From positions 930,001-994,000 of the forward strand of contig NC_018393.1 in the NCBI RefSeq assembly GCF_000208865.1: a stretch of 64,000 nucleotides of DNA, given 5' to 3'. Shown in pieces: positions 35,501 to 46,715 of this stretch. The stretch's first letter is position 1, and each line of letters opens with the position of its first letter. The translations under genes and the position numbers were made by a program. The notes beneath the pieces are model-generated. The model did no database searches and was not told the origin of the DNA. It was given only the letters and a program-made list of their open reading frames with translations. Source of the stretch: Neospora caninum Liverpool (lineage: Eukaryota > Apicomplexa > Conoidasida > Eucoccidiorida > Sarcocystidae).

Positions 35501-38293
35501 CACGGGACGAGGCCAAGGGCCGGTTTCGCAGCCTAGCAGTGTGTGACCTACGGCGAATCCGAGCCAGTGTTTTCTGGGAGGGCCAAAGAAGGGAGACGCT
35601 GAAAAGATCCAAGTCTCTCCACGGATCGTTACACTCTGTGCGTCCTTTTTGTCTCTCCGCGGTGTACGGTTTCTATAGAAAACACGTTTCCGCGAATTTG
35701 TTGAGCAGAACCACGCGCATACACAGACCGCTAGGACGCACACCCTTCTGGCGGGCGCACAGACGCGCGGGAAAAGGAGATTCGCCAGCGAGGAGGGTGA
35801 AGCATAAAAGAGGCGGGCGTGCAGCCTCTTGGTGTTGAATTCTTCCTAGTGGAAAAGGAACGCCCACCGGAAACCGTCGACCTGCAGACGCACAGACAGA
35901 ACGCAACAGCTCACAACGGCATGGGGTGGACTGCTTCGTAATTGACCGCCTGTGACATGTCATACATCTATACACAAATATATATATATATATATATGTG
36001 CAAATATGTATGTGTGTGCACGCAGATCACTCTTTTTGCATGTGTGTTTGGTCATAGAGGACGCCCGAACTGGGAGGAGGCCCTGTATTTGTGCGTCGAA
36101 CGCCCAGGATGAGGGGGGGGGGGGTGTGCAAAAAAGGCGTTTGCGGAAGTAGTCAAACGATACGGCGGGGCAGTGGCTGGACCGCGTAGACGGTGTCTCC
36201 TTGAAGGTGGATACTTCCCCGTTTTTTTCGCAGCAGCGCGAAGACAGCCGTGACGTGTTCTCTGTGGTGTCTTGTTGCACTTCGCGTTCTCAGTTCTCGC
36301 CGACATGGTCGTGGACGAGTTAAAGAAGCACTGGTGGGCTCCGCCTCCGTTCTCGGCTTCCTCCGTCCCGTCCGTCGCAGGCCATCCGCTGTCCGCCGCA
36401 GATGGAGAGGCTGTACAGCAGCGGTGGCGGAGTGTGAAGAAGAGGTTCCGCAAGTGCGTCCACAAGCTCCGGTTCCGGCAACCCGATTTGGCATCTCAAA
36501 CCGTGCGCACTGTAGTTGAGTCACTCTTTTTCAAACTGACGAGAGGGGACTTCTCGAGCAAAGGAGAGCTGAAGTCCTACCTTCAGGAGATGCGTTTCAC
36601 CATCGCCAGGGCTGCAGCTGTTGAGCTCGACGGAACGATGGTGAGCCGGACCGTGGCGCTCCGTCACCAAGCGCGGAGCAGGCAAATGCGGCGCCGAAAG
36701 AGAAAGCGCTTCTACCATCATGTTCCCAGGACCGACTACGACGACCGAGTCCTTCTGATTTCGGATTCTTCACCGTCTGCCAGTCCTGAAGCCCGCGAGG
36801 AGGCTCCCGAGCCCGAGGCGTCTCTGCTCCAAGTTCGAGACGACAGGCTGGACGACGGCTCCCGTAATGCCGGGACGCCTCTGGCTGTCTCTCCGGTGTC
36901 TCCTTCCCTCGTCGCCCGTCGAGCTGTGTCGCCTGTCTCCTCTCCGTCCCACGCTTCGCCGGTTGCGGTGGCGACGACGAAGAAAGGGCGAGAAACGCTG
37001 GAGCCACCGGCCGGAGCGAATTCTCTAACAGAGCCTCAGAGGACACGGGGCGTCTCTGCTTCCTTTGCAAGTCTCGTTTCTCGTCAGGAGGGAAACGACA
37101 GGCAAGGCGGCAATGAAGCTGCCGCTGGAAATCCAGCAGATCTGTCCGCGGTCAAAAACACTTTTGGGTATCGCATTGACTCGTCCACTTTCAACCAGTA
37201 TACTCTACAGGTTTCTGCAAGGCGAGAAGGCAGACTCAAGTGGTTCAGGGCGTACCGGATCAACTGCGCCCTCCTCACGCTCGAGATTCTCGTCAAGATC
37301 CGATCAGGTAAATTGAAATAGAAGCAGGAAAGTTGCCGCAGAGACACAGTGACCAATCAGTTAACATCCAGATAGAGACGAGGACCAAAGTCCACGACGT
37401 ATTTAAAGCATATTTTTTCCTAGCCAAGACCGTCGCCTTCGCATAGGAGGGGGAAAAAGACGGAAATGGGTAGAGAGAGAACTGCAAAGATTAGGGTGCC
37501 ACTGTGGCAGCGCAAAGAGCAAGATGAGTCGCATGTAATGGAACGCTCAACACCCGTATCAGCGTGCGGATACTGGATGTGTGTAAGAGAATACATGAAA
37601 GCGTGAAGTGACGCTACATGTTTCACGCGCTGTCTCCACGTCTGGGAGTTGAGTGTTTTCTAGAGAGAACAAGCTAGAGCCTGTTTTTCAGTTCTCATGT
37701 GCGTTTCAACTGACCCGTGGGCGGTGGTGAAAGCGGGATCCTTTCGTCAAACTCTTCGGTTCGTGCTTGACTCGATCGTGAAGAAGCCGTCGGTTCTTTC
37801 TTGCACCGTCTGGCCACTTTCTTCCCTCAGGTCTTTCATTCAACCTCCGTGGCGCTTTCCAGAGCTTCCATGGCCACCTGCGGAGAATCCTCTTTGCTCC
37901 GGAGGCTCTCATGAGATTTGTGATGGGAAGAGTCTCCGCTTTTCGTCGACGTTGAGAGGAGACAAAGAAGAAATATTCGGCGAAGAGGAGAGAGGCAACG
38001 AAGACGCGCGTGGGAGGCAGCAAGTACGGATGTCTTTTCCTGCTTTGAATTCTTTTTTCTCACGTCCTACCATGGACGACTTAGCCCCTAAACCATTAAA
38101 ACTGTTCAGCGTGAATCGTGGCTACGCCAGCGGAACGCAGTTCACGTACGGCAGCATAGCCGGGAAAGGTCGAAAGACACGATTCCGTACTGGCGGAAGA
38201 ACGGTTCTTGGTTTCTCTCAATATGACGGCATTACAATATCGAAAAAGATGGCAGAGATAGAGTCCACTGTCTACGTGCTTGAAATCACGTGA
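20530..38293 (+). CDS. Giant secretory multi-exon membrane protein (at least about 2,860 residues)
   Basis: Twenty-one exons join in frame: 20530-20914, 21222-21395, 21923-22057, 22859-23011, 23683-24090, 24722-24987, 25325-25360, 25723-26026, [gap]26518-27390, 27727-27770, 28412-28499, 28707-28808 (weak GTCGTC donor), 29076-29326, 29554-30447, 30764-31050, 31536-31780, 32351-32773, 33233-33727, 34064-35479, 36294-37307 and 37692-38293. The N terminus is a signal peptide (MARSFPVVRPVSVSLFLLLV, with AVGG as a likely cleavage region). Residues about 350-410 hold a cluster of two or three TM-like helices, with weaker hydrophobic stretches near 570 (ELLLVMYTIAIVNM) and 1170 (IIVGAALLLNVY). Residues about 1860-2120 are acidic, Ser/Pro/Glu-rich and disordered, flanked by helical charged regions. 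The C terminus is basic and Gly-rich. I do not recognise it. A secreted apical-organelle protein, for example of the large TM-bearing rhoptry-neck type, is one possibility. The gap may hide coding sequence. Confidence 0.8.
21651..21697. repeat. TA microsatellite in giant-gene intron 2
   Basis: A near-perfect TA run interrupted by GTA and GCA. Confidence 0.9.
24366..24498. repeat. TACA/CGTA microsatellite in giant-gene intron 5
   Basis: About 130 bp of TACA tetranucleotide repeats with CGTATACA interruptions, ending in a TA run. It is the longest simple repeat in the window. Confidence 0.9.
25466..25490. repeat. TA microsatellite in giant-gene intron 7
   Basis: A pure TA run of about 12 units. 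Confidence 0.9.
26131..26144. repeat. Poly-C tract next to the suspected misjoin
   Basis: A run of 14 C immediately before the point (26148) where the sequence turns into an inverted copy of 30339-30608. Homopolymers of this length commonly break assemblies. Confidence 0.85.
26148..26417 (-). repeat. Inverted copy of 30339-30608 abutting the assembly gap
   Basis: This 270-base block reads as the reverse complement of 30339-30608, starting at GGGGATTCCC and running to the last base before the N run. The translated frames of the two blocks are the same over the compared stretch (more than 60 residues). The source copy spans the 3' end of exon 14 and the start of intron 14 of the giant gene. 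Ending exactly at the gap, it is most simply a misplaced read or contig-end chimera. Confidence 0.92.
26418..26517. other. Assembly gap (100 N)
   Basis: A run of 100 N of unknown true length inside intron 8 or the start of exon 9 of the giant gene. The frame is already open at 26518, so the exon 9 acceptor is hidden in the gap. Confidence 1.
28185..28257. repeat. TACA/TA microsatellite in giant-gene intron 10
   Basis: ATACATACATGCATGC followed by TA runs with CTG interruptions. Confidence 0.85.
30339..30608 (+). repeat. Source copy of the inverted block at 26148-26417
   Basis: This copy is in a coherent gene context: exon 14 runs through it in frame to the donor at 30448. It is therefore taken as the genuine location. 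Confidence 0.9.
32265..32316. repeat. TA microsatellite in giant-gene intron 16
   Basis: TATACATAGATATG followed by a TA run of about 12 units, ending shortly before the exon 17 acceptor. Confidence 0.85.
35963..36015. repeat. TA/TATG microsatellite in giant-gene intron 19
   Basis: TACATCTATACACAAATA followed by a TA run and TATG units. A G-rich run of about 10 G follows at about 36115-36124. Confidence 0.85.
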
Positions 38294-39624
38294 CGGTGCC
38301 GAAAGAGCAGGAAACGATTCGCACCGGAGCGCGAATGACTTGTACAAATGAGATTCTGTACGACTTACAGAACTCAAGAACGTTTCACGCCTGGATGGTG
38401 CATGGCAGCTTTCCTATTTCACATGCAGTGTTAACGTCAAAAATCTGCATCAATACTTCATATGTTGCTGCAAGCACGTACGTGGTAGCAAACAGCGAGT
38501 TCCACCCACGGACACCTGGAAAGGGTCATGCTAATTTCCACTTTCCACGCCGATTGCATCCACAAACCACTTGAGAATCCCTCTCCGGACTGGTTCCACT
38601 CAAGAGCAAGCTTCGGTTCCGGTGGCCCCGCGCATCTTTGTAAAGCGTTTCTACACTCGCTCCTGAGAGGAAGTTTAGGCGTTTGTGGTTCCCCACTTGG
38701 GGCGTGTCCAGCGTTTTCCTCACCCCAGAGGAGTGCCTTTCCTCGATTAAGCAACGTTTCATACAGCGCATGCGACACGAAGAATACAGTTCCGCAGATG
38801 ACCGTCCACGTACCATGCGCCAACATGGTCGTCGTAAGACAGCTCCGACCAGTGCTGCCGACCACACGCATCTGTGTAAAGAATGTGGTTTTGGGGCAGA
38901 ATCTATATTCTGCGACGCAGTGCGATTGAAAGGAAAGAGAATCGTGAAGCAAAGTGACTCTGTTGCACCATGGCGGAAGTCTTCGGATACTAGCTGCGGC
39001 GTCGCATCGCTGTGACACATTCCAGCTTTCCGCACCGTGTGTTTTCCGGGAGACTGACTCTGATTCGCATTCGCGTCAGAGCTACGGGTTCCGGCGCACT
39101 CGGCCACTCAGCCCGCCAGTGGCACATGACGAAGCGTGGCCCGACAAGCGGGGCCTTGCTTTGCCGTTCTTCTGGAAAACGTGGAAGTTTAAGTTTTAGA
39201 ATGGAAGCAGGGTTTTCTTTCGGACGCGTTGGAGGCAGTACCTGAAAGGTCGAAAAAAAGGAAAGCGCCCACTGCTCGAGTGGTTCAGATTGGTACCCGG
39301 CAGCGTTGCCGACGACTGGACGACGGCACAGCGTTGCACCAGCAACACAAACAAGTTGAAAACGGCTCTGCAGGAACACGAGCGTCGCGCGTGAAGTGTC
39401 CATCCACAGGTCCAGATCGGGCCGCACGTCGGCACGTTCTACCGGTGCACACAAAAAACAGCCTGTGGGAGCTAACCCAGAGACCTCGTACCCCCCCCCC
39501 CCCCTAAACGCGTCCTGGCAGCAAATCCCTCCAGAGGCGCCGTGAACCGGTGTCCGGTGGGCACAGCAACAAGGGGGATGTGAAATAACGGTTAGGACAC
39601 GTTTTCTCGCCTCCAGTTCGTCCT
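38294..39624. other. Convergent spacer between giant gene and elongase gene
   Basis: About 1.3 kb between two converging 3' ends, so it should hold both 3' UTRs. Minus-strand frames at 38458-39018, 38526-39107 and 38990-39454 overlap one another and look random. A poly-C tract lies at 39491-39504. Confidence 0.5.
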
Positions 39625-41389
39625 CTACTCCGCTTTTTTCGCCTGGATTTTCTTGTGCGAGGTCTTCGAGATATATCTCTTGAAGAAGTACTCCGCGAAG
39701 AGATAAAAGTAGGTGGAATACATGAGGAGGCCGTAGACGAGGTTGCGGGTATTGATATATTGGCCGTACGTCATGGGGTCAGTGAACTGCCAGCCCGTCC
39801 ATTTATTGACTAGCGGATATGCGAAGGAGTAATACAGCGACACACACGTGACACCTACGCCCACAAACATCTGCGAAATTTGGGCGATCGTTACAAATAT
39901 ACCCCACGAGAGTGGCCGCTGCATCTGGGCAGCAAGGAAATAGTAAAAGTACATGATCGCATGCACACTGTAATTCATCGCAACGAAATAGATACCTGCA
40001 GGCTGCTCTACGCAGTAACCATCCCAGGTGTACAACAGCACTGTCGCGTGGTGATACCAGTGCAGGAAGTTAAGAGGTCGTTTCCGAAGGACAATGAAGA
40101 CAGTATCCAGCAGCTCAAAGTATTTAGAATAGATGAACAAAAAGATCCACAATCCGCACCCCCCGTGGCCGTAGGTGTAGACGGGTGGGGAGCAGATGGA
40201 CACCTCGAATCCCCAACGGCGCAAAATCTCGAACAAGTGCGGGACGACGCGGATCTGCGAGGGAGAACACAGGGGAAACCAGCAGGGAGAATAAGGGTCA
40301 GAACCGCATGTTCCCACAAGAGACGTGCCGTCAAACATGCAAAAGCGTACACCTTCGCGATGCCTCCTATCCGTCAATGACTCACGAGACATCGCATCCA
40401 ACTGAGGACTGGCAACCGTACTCAGATCGACTAGCCTTTCACCACCCCAATGAAAATCAACACAATGCAGCATGTCACATTTCGCGGTGCTTTCTGCTAC
40501 GAACGCAACACAGCCTGCTGTAGAACCAGTATCGAGAAGAAAGCCCACAGTAATCTCTTCCGCGAAGTAAGGGACAAGGAAAAGGTCAAACAAACGGTCA
40601 CGCGACTGGTCAAAAACAAAGATGCGAACATCCAAAACGGTCCGCACGCAGACTTACACGAACTTGCGGACCTGCTGGTGACTTCTCTACAGTGCGTACG
40701 CGCATCCATCACCGAAACGGACAAGGCACAGAATGTGTGTGCCGCTCTTTATGTCATCCAGCATTCTGCACATCTTCTTAACCTATATGACAGCTAGAGT
40801 AAGGGGAAGCCTCACCATGCCCATGAAACTGAAAATGGCGAGAAACAAGTTCCAGTATTTCAGTGGGCGTCGTAGATCATACGCGGGTCTGTTCTTCATC
40901 CATCTCGTGCCGAAGTAGCAGAAGAGAAGATAAATCGTGACTGCGATGGGTGCGACATGGTACCGGGCGACGGTCCAGCGAAGCCATGGGATCGCCCTGT
41001 ATTCGGCCTCACTGCGAAAACAGCAAATCCACAAACAGCGAAAAACCAGAATTGCCTTTTACATTCACTACGCCACGTCTTGCATGGAACGCATCATAAA
41101 CATGAGAAAGACACCGCCTCCCTCTGTGGACAGTGAAGGGACATTCGCACGCGTAAGCGCGGCATGCCAGCAGCAAAGAGATGGAATTGCGAAAAAAGTG
41201 CGCAGCACCGCGTATCCCAAAAAAAGAGAAAGACGAGGGAATTTAGACTGCGGCTTACAAGTCTGAGTACAAGGGTCTCAGAAAGGGATACTCCTCATTC
41301 AGGTTCAACGCCGCCTTGTTCGGATACGTGCTAAGCTCGCCCGGCGGCCTCCGGTCCAGTACCATTTCACTCGTTTCTCTAACCTCCAT
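39625..41389 (-). CDS. ELO-C: ELO-family very-long-chain fatty acid elongase (3-ketoacyl-CoA synthase)
   Basis: Condensing enzyme of ER fatty acid elongation: it joins malonyl-CoA to a long-chain acyl-CoA. Three exons on the minus strand join in frame to 318 residues: 41389-41259, 41011-40816 and 40254-39625. The ATG at 41389 starts MEVRETSEMVLD. Diagnostic motifs in exon 3 are KYFELLDTVFIVLRK, the histidine box HWYHH and the downstream YSVHAIMYFYYFL (usually N.xVHxxMYxYY). Exon 2 ends IFSFMGM and exon 3 begins IRVVPHL, matching the family's usual join. About seven hydrophobic helices are present. The C terminus ends KKAE, a KKxx ER-retrieval signal. The length is normal. T. gondii has three elongases (ELO-A, -B and -C); the -C symbol is recalled from its linkage to FBP and RPS12 and is less certain than the family. 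Confidence 0.92.
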
Positions 41390-44300
41390 TGTGCTGAATT
41401 GGAAGAGGCTAGGAATTCTGGATCAGCAACTACAGACCACGAAGGCCATGGACGAGTTTGCGTCGTCGCCTGTCGGTGGTATACGCGGAATCAGAGCTAT
41501 TCCTTTGGTTCCTACGTTGAGTCACTGGACTTCGATGCTAAGCTGTATTAATGGGCATTCACAAAAAGCGACTCGGCAGTGCAGAGACGCTCTAGAGGCC
41601 TCTGAGGAAAAAAACTGACGGCCAGTAGAACTTGCGCAAATCTGGGGCAGGAACAACATGGGCGAGTCCTCTTCGGCCGTGATCTTGGGTGAAGGAGACG
41701 GAATGTTTCGTTGGAAGATGCGCTGGCTTTTCCAACAATGGAAAAAAGTTGTCGCTCTACGGGTGGAGGCCCAAGAAAAAACAATCCGTCCTACGTGAAC
41801 GAACGCCTAAATCATACAGGGACGCCTTCCGTGGAACGTCGGACGCACGAATAGCGCGTCTTTGTCAAAGGAAACGGTCACAACAAAAACATGCCTGTGT
41901 TACGCTAAAAGCCATCTCTGTGAAAATGTAAGGAACGTCCGAGTTCGTTATATCTCTTCTACTGCTGAAGTGAAACCGGGACAACAGGCACTGCCTTCAC
42001 AGCAACTACGGGTTCATCCAGCTGGAACGTCGAGCACAGACGTCCGCCGATTTTGCTACTCAGCCGGGGAAAAAAATGGATGTGAAACGATGCGGTCCGC
42101 TCCGTACAGTACAGGTTTGTTTTCCTCTTTTCTTGGAAGCCGTAGACACAAACCAAACACCATCGGGCTCTCTGACCCGTCGCGCAGGCGACTGCAACAA
42201 CTGCGCAAGACGACAGCAAAGGAAAAACCAGGGAACCCCTCTCGCCAACCTTCCTTTTGGAGGCAGGCCGGGCCAGATATTCAATTCATGAAGGGCACAC
42301 ACTGCACACGAGAAAGGGGTTTCATTTATAAGTGTACCGAAAAGGAAGTGACATCCTGTCGTACGTAGACACACCCTATATTCTAGCAACCCGTTTCACA
42401 TCACCCGTGTACTCGCCGCACATTGCTTGGCGATTTGCGCATGTTCACTCGATGAAACCGTCCGTCATGGAGGGCAGCCGCAACGTAAACCCACAAAGAC
42501 CTGCATGATACACCAAACAGAGAAGAAGCAGTCCACAGGTTGTTAGTGTTAGGAGACTCATGAGCGAATTTGGACAAGTACATCTCTGCTGAAACGGAAA
42601 AATCAACGGCCTCCCACGAGTCTCTGTCTGAATGAAGAGGGCCGAAACGAATGTTTTAACGCAAGCAAAAGCAAGAGCACGCCACCACATGTGGATTCTG
42701 TACGCACGCACACGGACCGAAAACGCGCCTGTCGCCAATATGGAACTTATTTCTTTTTTAGGTAACACGCGTGCAGTGAAAATGGTAGATGTGAGGTCTC
42801 CGCGTATTGGAAACCAGAAATCCATGTTGATCCACTTGAACGCCACCGCCTTTCTGCCCCTGTCGTGTGGGTCCGCACCGTGTACGATAAATGGGCCTCA
42901 GCACTGGTACTCAATCGTCCAAAAGAAGGCAAAACCGCTTTGCTTACTGTCTACAGACAGAAGTGCTGGAAGTGTACCGATGCATAAATCTGATGGGCAA
43001 ATCAGCTTGCTTTAAAGAGTTCCTCAGTTTGTTCCTCGATTTCACTACGTGTCCGGTTTCTTTCAATGGCAACCCCCCTCCGGGGCTCACAGCGATCCGG
43101 TGCGGCCATACAGATTCAAAAGTGTCGGTGTATGGTGCCCAAATTATTCAACGAGACAGGGTAAGCAGCATGTGGCGCACTCGGCACAAGATGCGGCACC
43201 TCCGAACAAGCGCCAACGTGCGTGGGTGCTCGCAGGAGCACTCTGGTTGCTTGATCCACAGACATTGGTACGAGATATGTGATAGCCCACAGCGGTTGCC
43301 GTAGTGTCAGGTGCTCTTCGACATCAAATTAACTCATGCCAGTGTCAGGGACCAAGCACAGCAGCCAGAAGGAAACATAGCAGCCTTTGAGGAGAACAGC
43401 GATAAGTGCGGAAACTCAGTCGAGCGCTTCAACACCCGAGTGGTACACGCCTCCTGTGGAAGCCAGTTTGGAAATGTTCGTCTAGTATATTTTCCGAGAT
43501 GGACCGCCATTTCTCAGGTCATTAAGAGCTCACAGGTTAAGACAGGTCTCGATGCTTCAGATTCGCGAGTGGTACTTGAGTCGAATTACAGTGTTTGCAC
43601 GGCCCCCCCCTGGAATGACCATTCGATCAGGAGAGCATAGTATCGTGGAACGAGTTCACATCTGCTTGAGCTGTACTAGATGTTGATTTTGATACCTCTC
43701 GAGTATCAAGTAGAATGTCGATGCCAGTCGTTGAACAGTCAATCATGTAGCTGCAAACCGAAACGCACTTCCTCGATGAGGCGGTAAAGCCCCCTATTTC
43801 AATTGAGCGCCTGTGAAGAGGTAATTAGTACCAGCTCATTTTCGTGGCAATAGCCAGAAATATGGAGTCCCGCCGATTGTTGAAGTCAGTTTCCAGAGCA
43901 CACCGTAAAGGTCGGTCCTTTTTTGTGTTTTCATACGTCTCAGAGAACTTCCGAGACTTTGGCACACATCGGAAACCAATCGCAACGCTAGCGGACTTTC
44001 GTTTGCCTCATCGAGATACTCTGCAGCTGCAGGAGTCACCCTCGTTCGACTACCTCTGGAGAACCTCAAGGAAGTGAAAACATCACATAACATGCATACT
44101 TGCGATCATGACGATTGGCGTGCAGCGCAGTGCCTGATGGATCTTCGGAAGAGAATCACGACATGTACTTTTAACTACAATTCGTTTCGCTTTACCGACA
44201 CTACACCTCTACCAAAGATACGAGTTGGACTACTGGTTTAGATCTTGAATGTCTTTGTTTACCGTATATTAGGATAAGACATGCGTATGGTCTTCGAAGG

Positions 44301-46715
44301 CTACCATTCAATGAAGTCTCTTAGCACAGAGAACGGAGGCGCCTTCGTGTGTTGAAAGGCCAGAAAAACCTGTAAACATCGGAAGCGGACAGCTCGCACG
44401 TCGATTGAGCCTCTCAGGACATAGCCCGCGACCTCCCCCTGCTCCGCACAAGATCTTGGTGTGTCAAGACTTTGCCTATGCCCTTCTCCGGGGAAGAATG
44501 ACGCCTATGCAGTGCAACTGTGATGGACGCTTTAATCTAGTTGTGACAGCCGAAAATGTGAGGAGGAACACGCATGCACCCCATTTGGACTGGGACAGTG
44601 GCGGGCACCATTTGCAGATAGGGACCTAGCCAGTCTCGGCGGCATACCAGAAGGTGCGTGGCGTCGAGCATGCCGACAGAGGGCAAGCTTACACGGACAA
44701 ATGCTATCGGGAGATCTTACTCATATCAGAACCTTTAGGTAGAACAAGAATCACATTTACGTGAAATTTACGTGAAATCTCATTGCCACACGCAGTACGT
44801 ATTGCTGCATTTCAGGAATCCACAGGATGTCACCTCGTGCAGGACAGCAACTCACTCAAATCGAAGGAGGTCGACTCTGTGCCCCACTCTACGAGCGATT
44901 CCAAACACGTCTTGCGAAAATTAATCGACTCTGAGGAACCTGAAATTTGACTTCGGTGCCAGCTCCAAGAAACGAAATGAATCTGCCTCTCTGATACCAT
45001 CCCACGGACCTGACCCGAAAAGCAGCAGGATTCTGTAATTAGACTCCTGCGGTGGTTACTTTCATTCACACCTGGGAAAGGCACTTGACATTCCCAGGGC
45101 AACATGACGGATGCCTGCTGGAAACATGAACACTTTTCCTCACGGATAAATCCAAGTTGGTCGCAGTCGAACGGGACTCCGCACTCCAGCGCCCAGACAG
45201 AAGGCAGGTCAGATGCTTTCCGGCGCCCCCCGCCATCCACATAGTTGGAAGAGCCGGATTCATCAGGAGAAGCTCCTCTATCTGTGTCCACAATGACGGT
45301 CACGCCTTCCATTTCCAAAGAGTTGCTTTTTGGCTCAACCAATTCCCTCGATCACACAACAGGGCGGCCGACGGGAAGCTACTGATGACCATGGCTGTGA
45401 TTGCATTGCGCGGACCCGACAGAGCCCAGTCATTACCCAACGAAAGCAGAGGTCTTATTTTCTACGAGAACGTCCAGTTGCGATACTGTTTCTGCCGGGG
45501 TGGTCTAAGCAGATGAGCCAACCGTTCAGTCCTCCCACGGAAGTAGTAGGGGGAGGGCAAAAACGAAAGGGATTTACGAAGCGCTAATGTCTGCACATAG
45601 AGAATCCCATCCCATACCAACCTGCCCGGGGCAACCGGTTGCTGTGGATAGGTTTGTAAACCTCATAGGGTGGGCTATTGTTCATTCCTAGTTCCACAAG
45701 CACGCGGTACCATCCTGTTTCTTCACCGTTCCGTCGCAACGTCAGATCCGGTACAGCAAAATTATCAAGTCATCGGCAATATGGTGTGACAAGACGTGAC
45801 AGCAGCACAGCAGGCGCATGCTGGAAAGAGTCTCGGCCAGTATACAGTGTACAATGTAGGGCAGCATTTCAAATCTTCCCCGTGCGCAATTGCGCCAATA
45901 GAGCAATATAGCATACGCTGTTCAGCTTGTTTGCCAAAACAGTCAGCTTCCGCCAGCTGTAGGATACCGATTTTCATACGGTTAAGCTAGCCAGTTTTTC
46001 AACGCGTGTTACGCCAGGAGAAGACGGTACATTCAAGGGCTAGGGCTGCTTCCTCTTCGAGCACAACGTTATATGCAACATCCTAAATCCCCATCCTGCT
46101 GCTACTTCTCTAATTAGATGCTAACGCTAGCAAATGCACACGGTGCTTTAAATGTTTGGAAGAAGTGCTGTTTGCATGCCACTGCAAAAACAAACAAATG
46201 AGTGGAAGTGGAAGGGCGAAGATGTCTAAAAACGAGTTATTCTCCAGTGAACGCATCTGCTACTGCCGTAAGTACTACTTTACCGAAGGAAAGCCTGCTT
46301 CGCGAACATCCTTATGTTCAAACTCTGGCTATACTGAAGATGAAAATCTCTTGGTAGAGGAAATAAAGGGTTTTCTCGGCAGGCTTCTGTTGTGAAGAGG
46401 TACCAGAGGTCGGGTCTCCACGGCACAGTGGGGCACATAAACAGCATGCGCCTCCGAAGGTCTGACTCGAGCAACTGTAGCAAGACCGTATATTCACCGA
46501 TTTCCTGTTAATGTCCCCCCTCGCCCTCACAGATCGTGCCCTACCCATTTGACTACCGCGAGGACGTGTCCCCCACTGCATGCGCGCGAACTCGTAGTAC
46601 GTTTCGCATCATTTTGATTTTTTCTTGCGAGCGCGAGGAGGAAGCTCTTTCTCGAAGAGTCGACCGTGTTTCGCACTTTTCTGACTGCTGTCTGTTTTTC
46701 GCACTTTTCGCAACA
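41390..46715. other. 5.3 kb region between divergent ELO and RPS12 genes, no supported gene
   Basis: The sequence is visibly more AT-rich and less ORF-dense than the gene-bearing parts. The longest frame (minus, 44830-45312 from its first ATG, 160 codons) is Cys/Ser-rich but has no recognisable domain. It must include the two promoters. No tRNA, array or long repeat is visible by eye. Confidence 0.45.
46577..46584 (+). promoter_or_regulatory. TRP-2-like motif (TGCATGCG) upstream of RPS12
   Basis: It matches YGCATGCR, a palindromic core described as enriched in T. gondii ribosomal protein promoters, and lies about 130 bp before the RPS12 start codon. The core can be bound by AP2-domain factors in apicomplexans. 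The site is seen; its function is inferred. Confidence 0.6.

Noticed and set aside
38458..39454. Several overlapping minus-strand frames of 130-190 codons between the giant gene and ELO
   Set aside because: They overlap each other in different frames, lack motifs and lie where two 3' UTRs are expected.
44830..45312. A 160-codon Cys/Ser-containing minus-strand frame
   Set aside because: There is no recognisable domain and no clear exon partner. A GT site inside it could be a donor, but nothing downstream continues convincingly.
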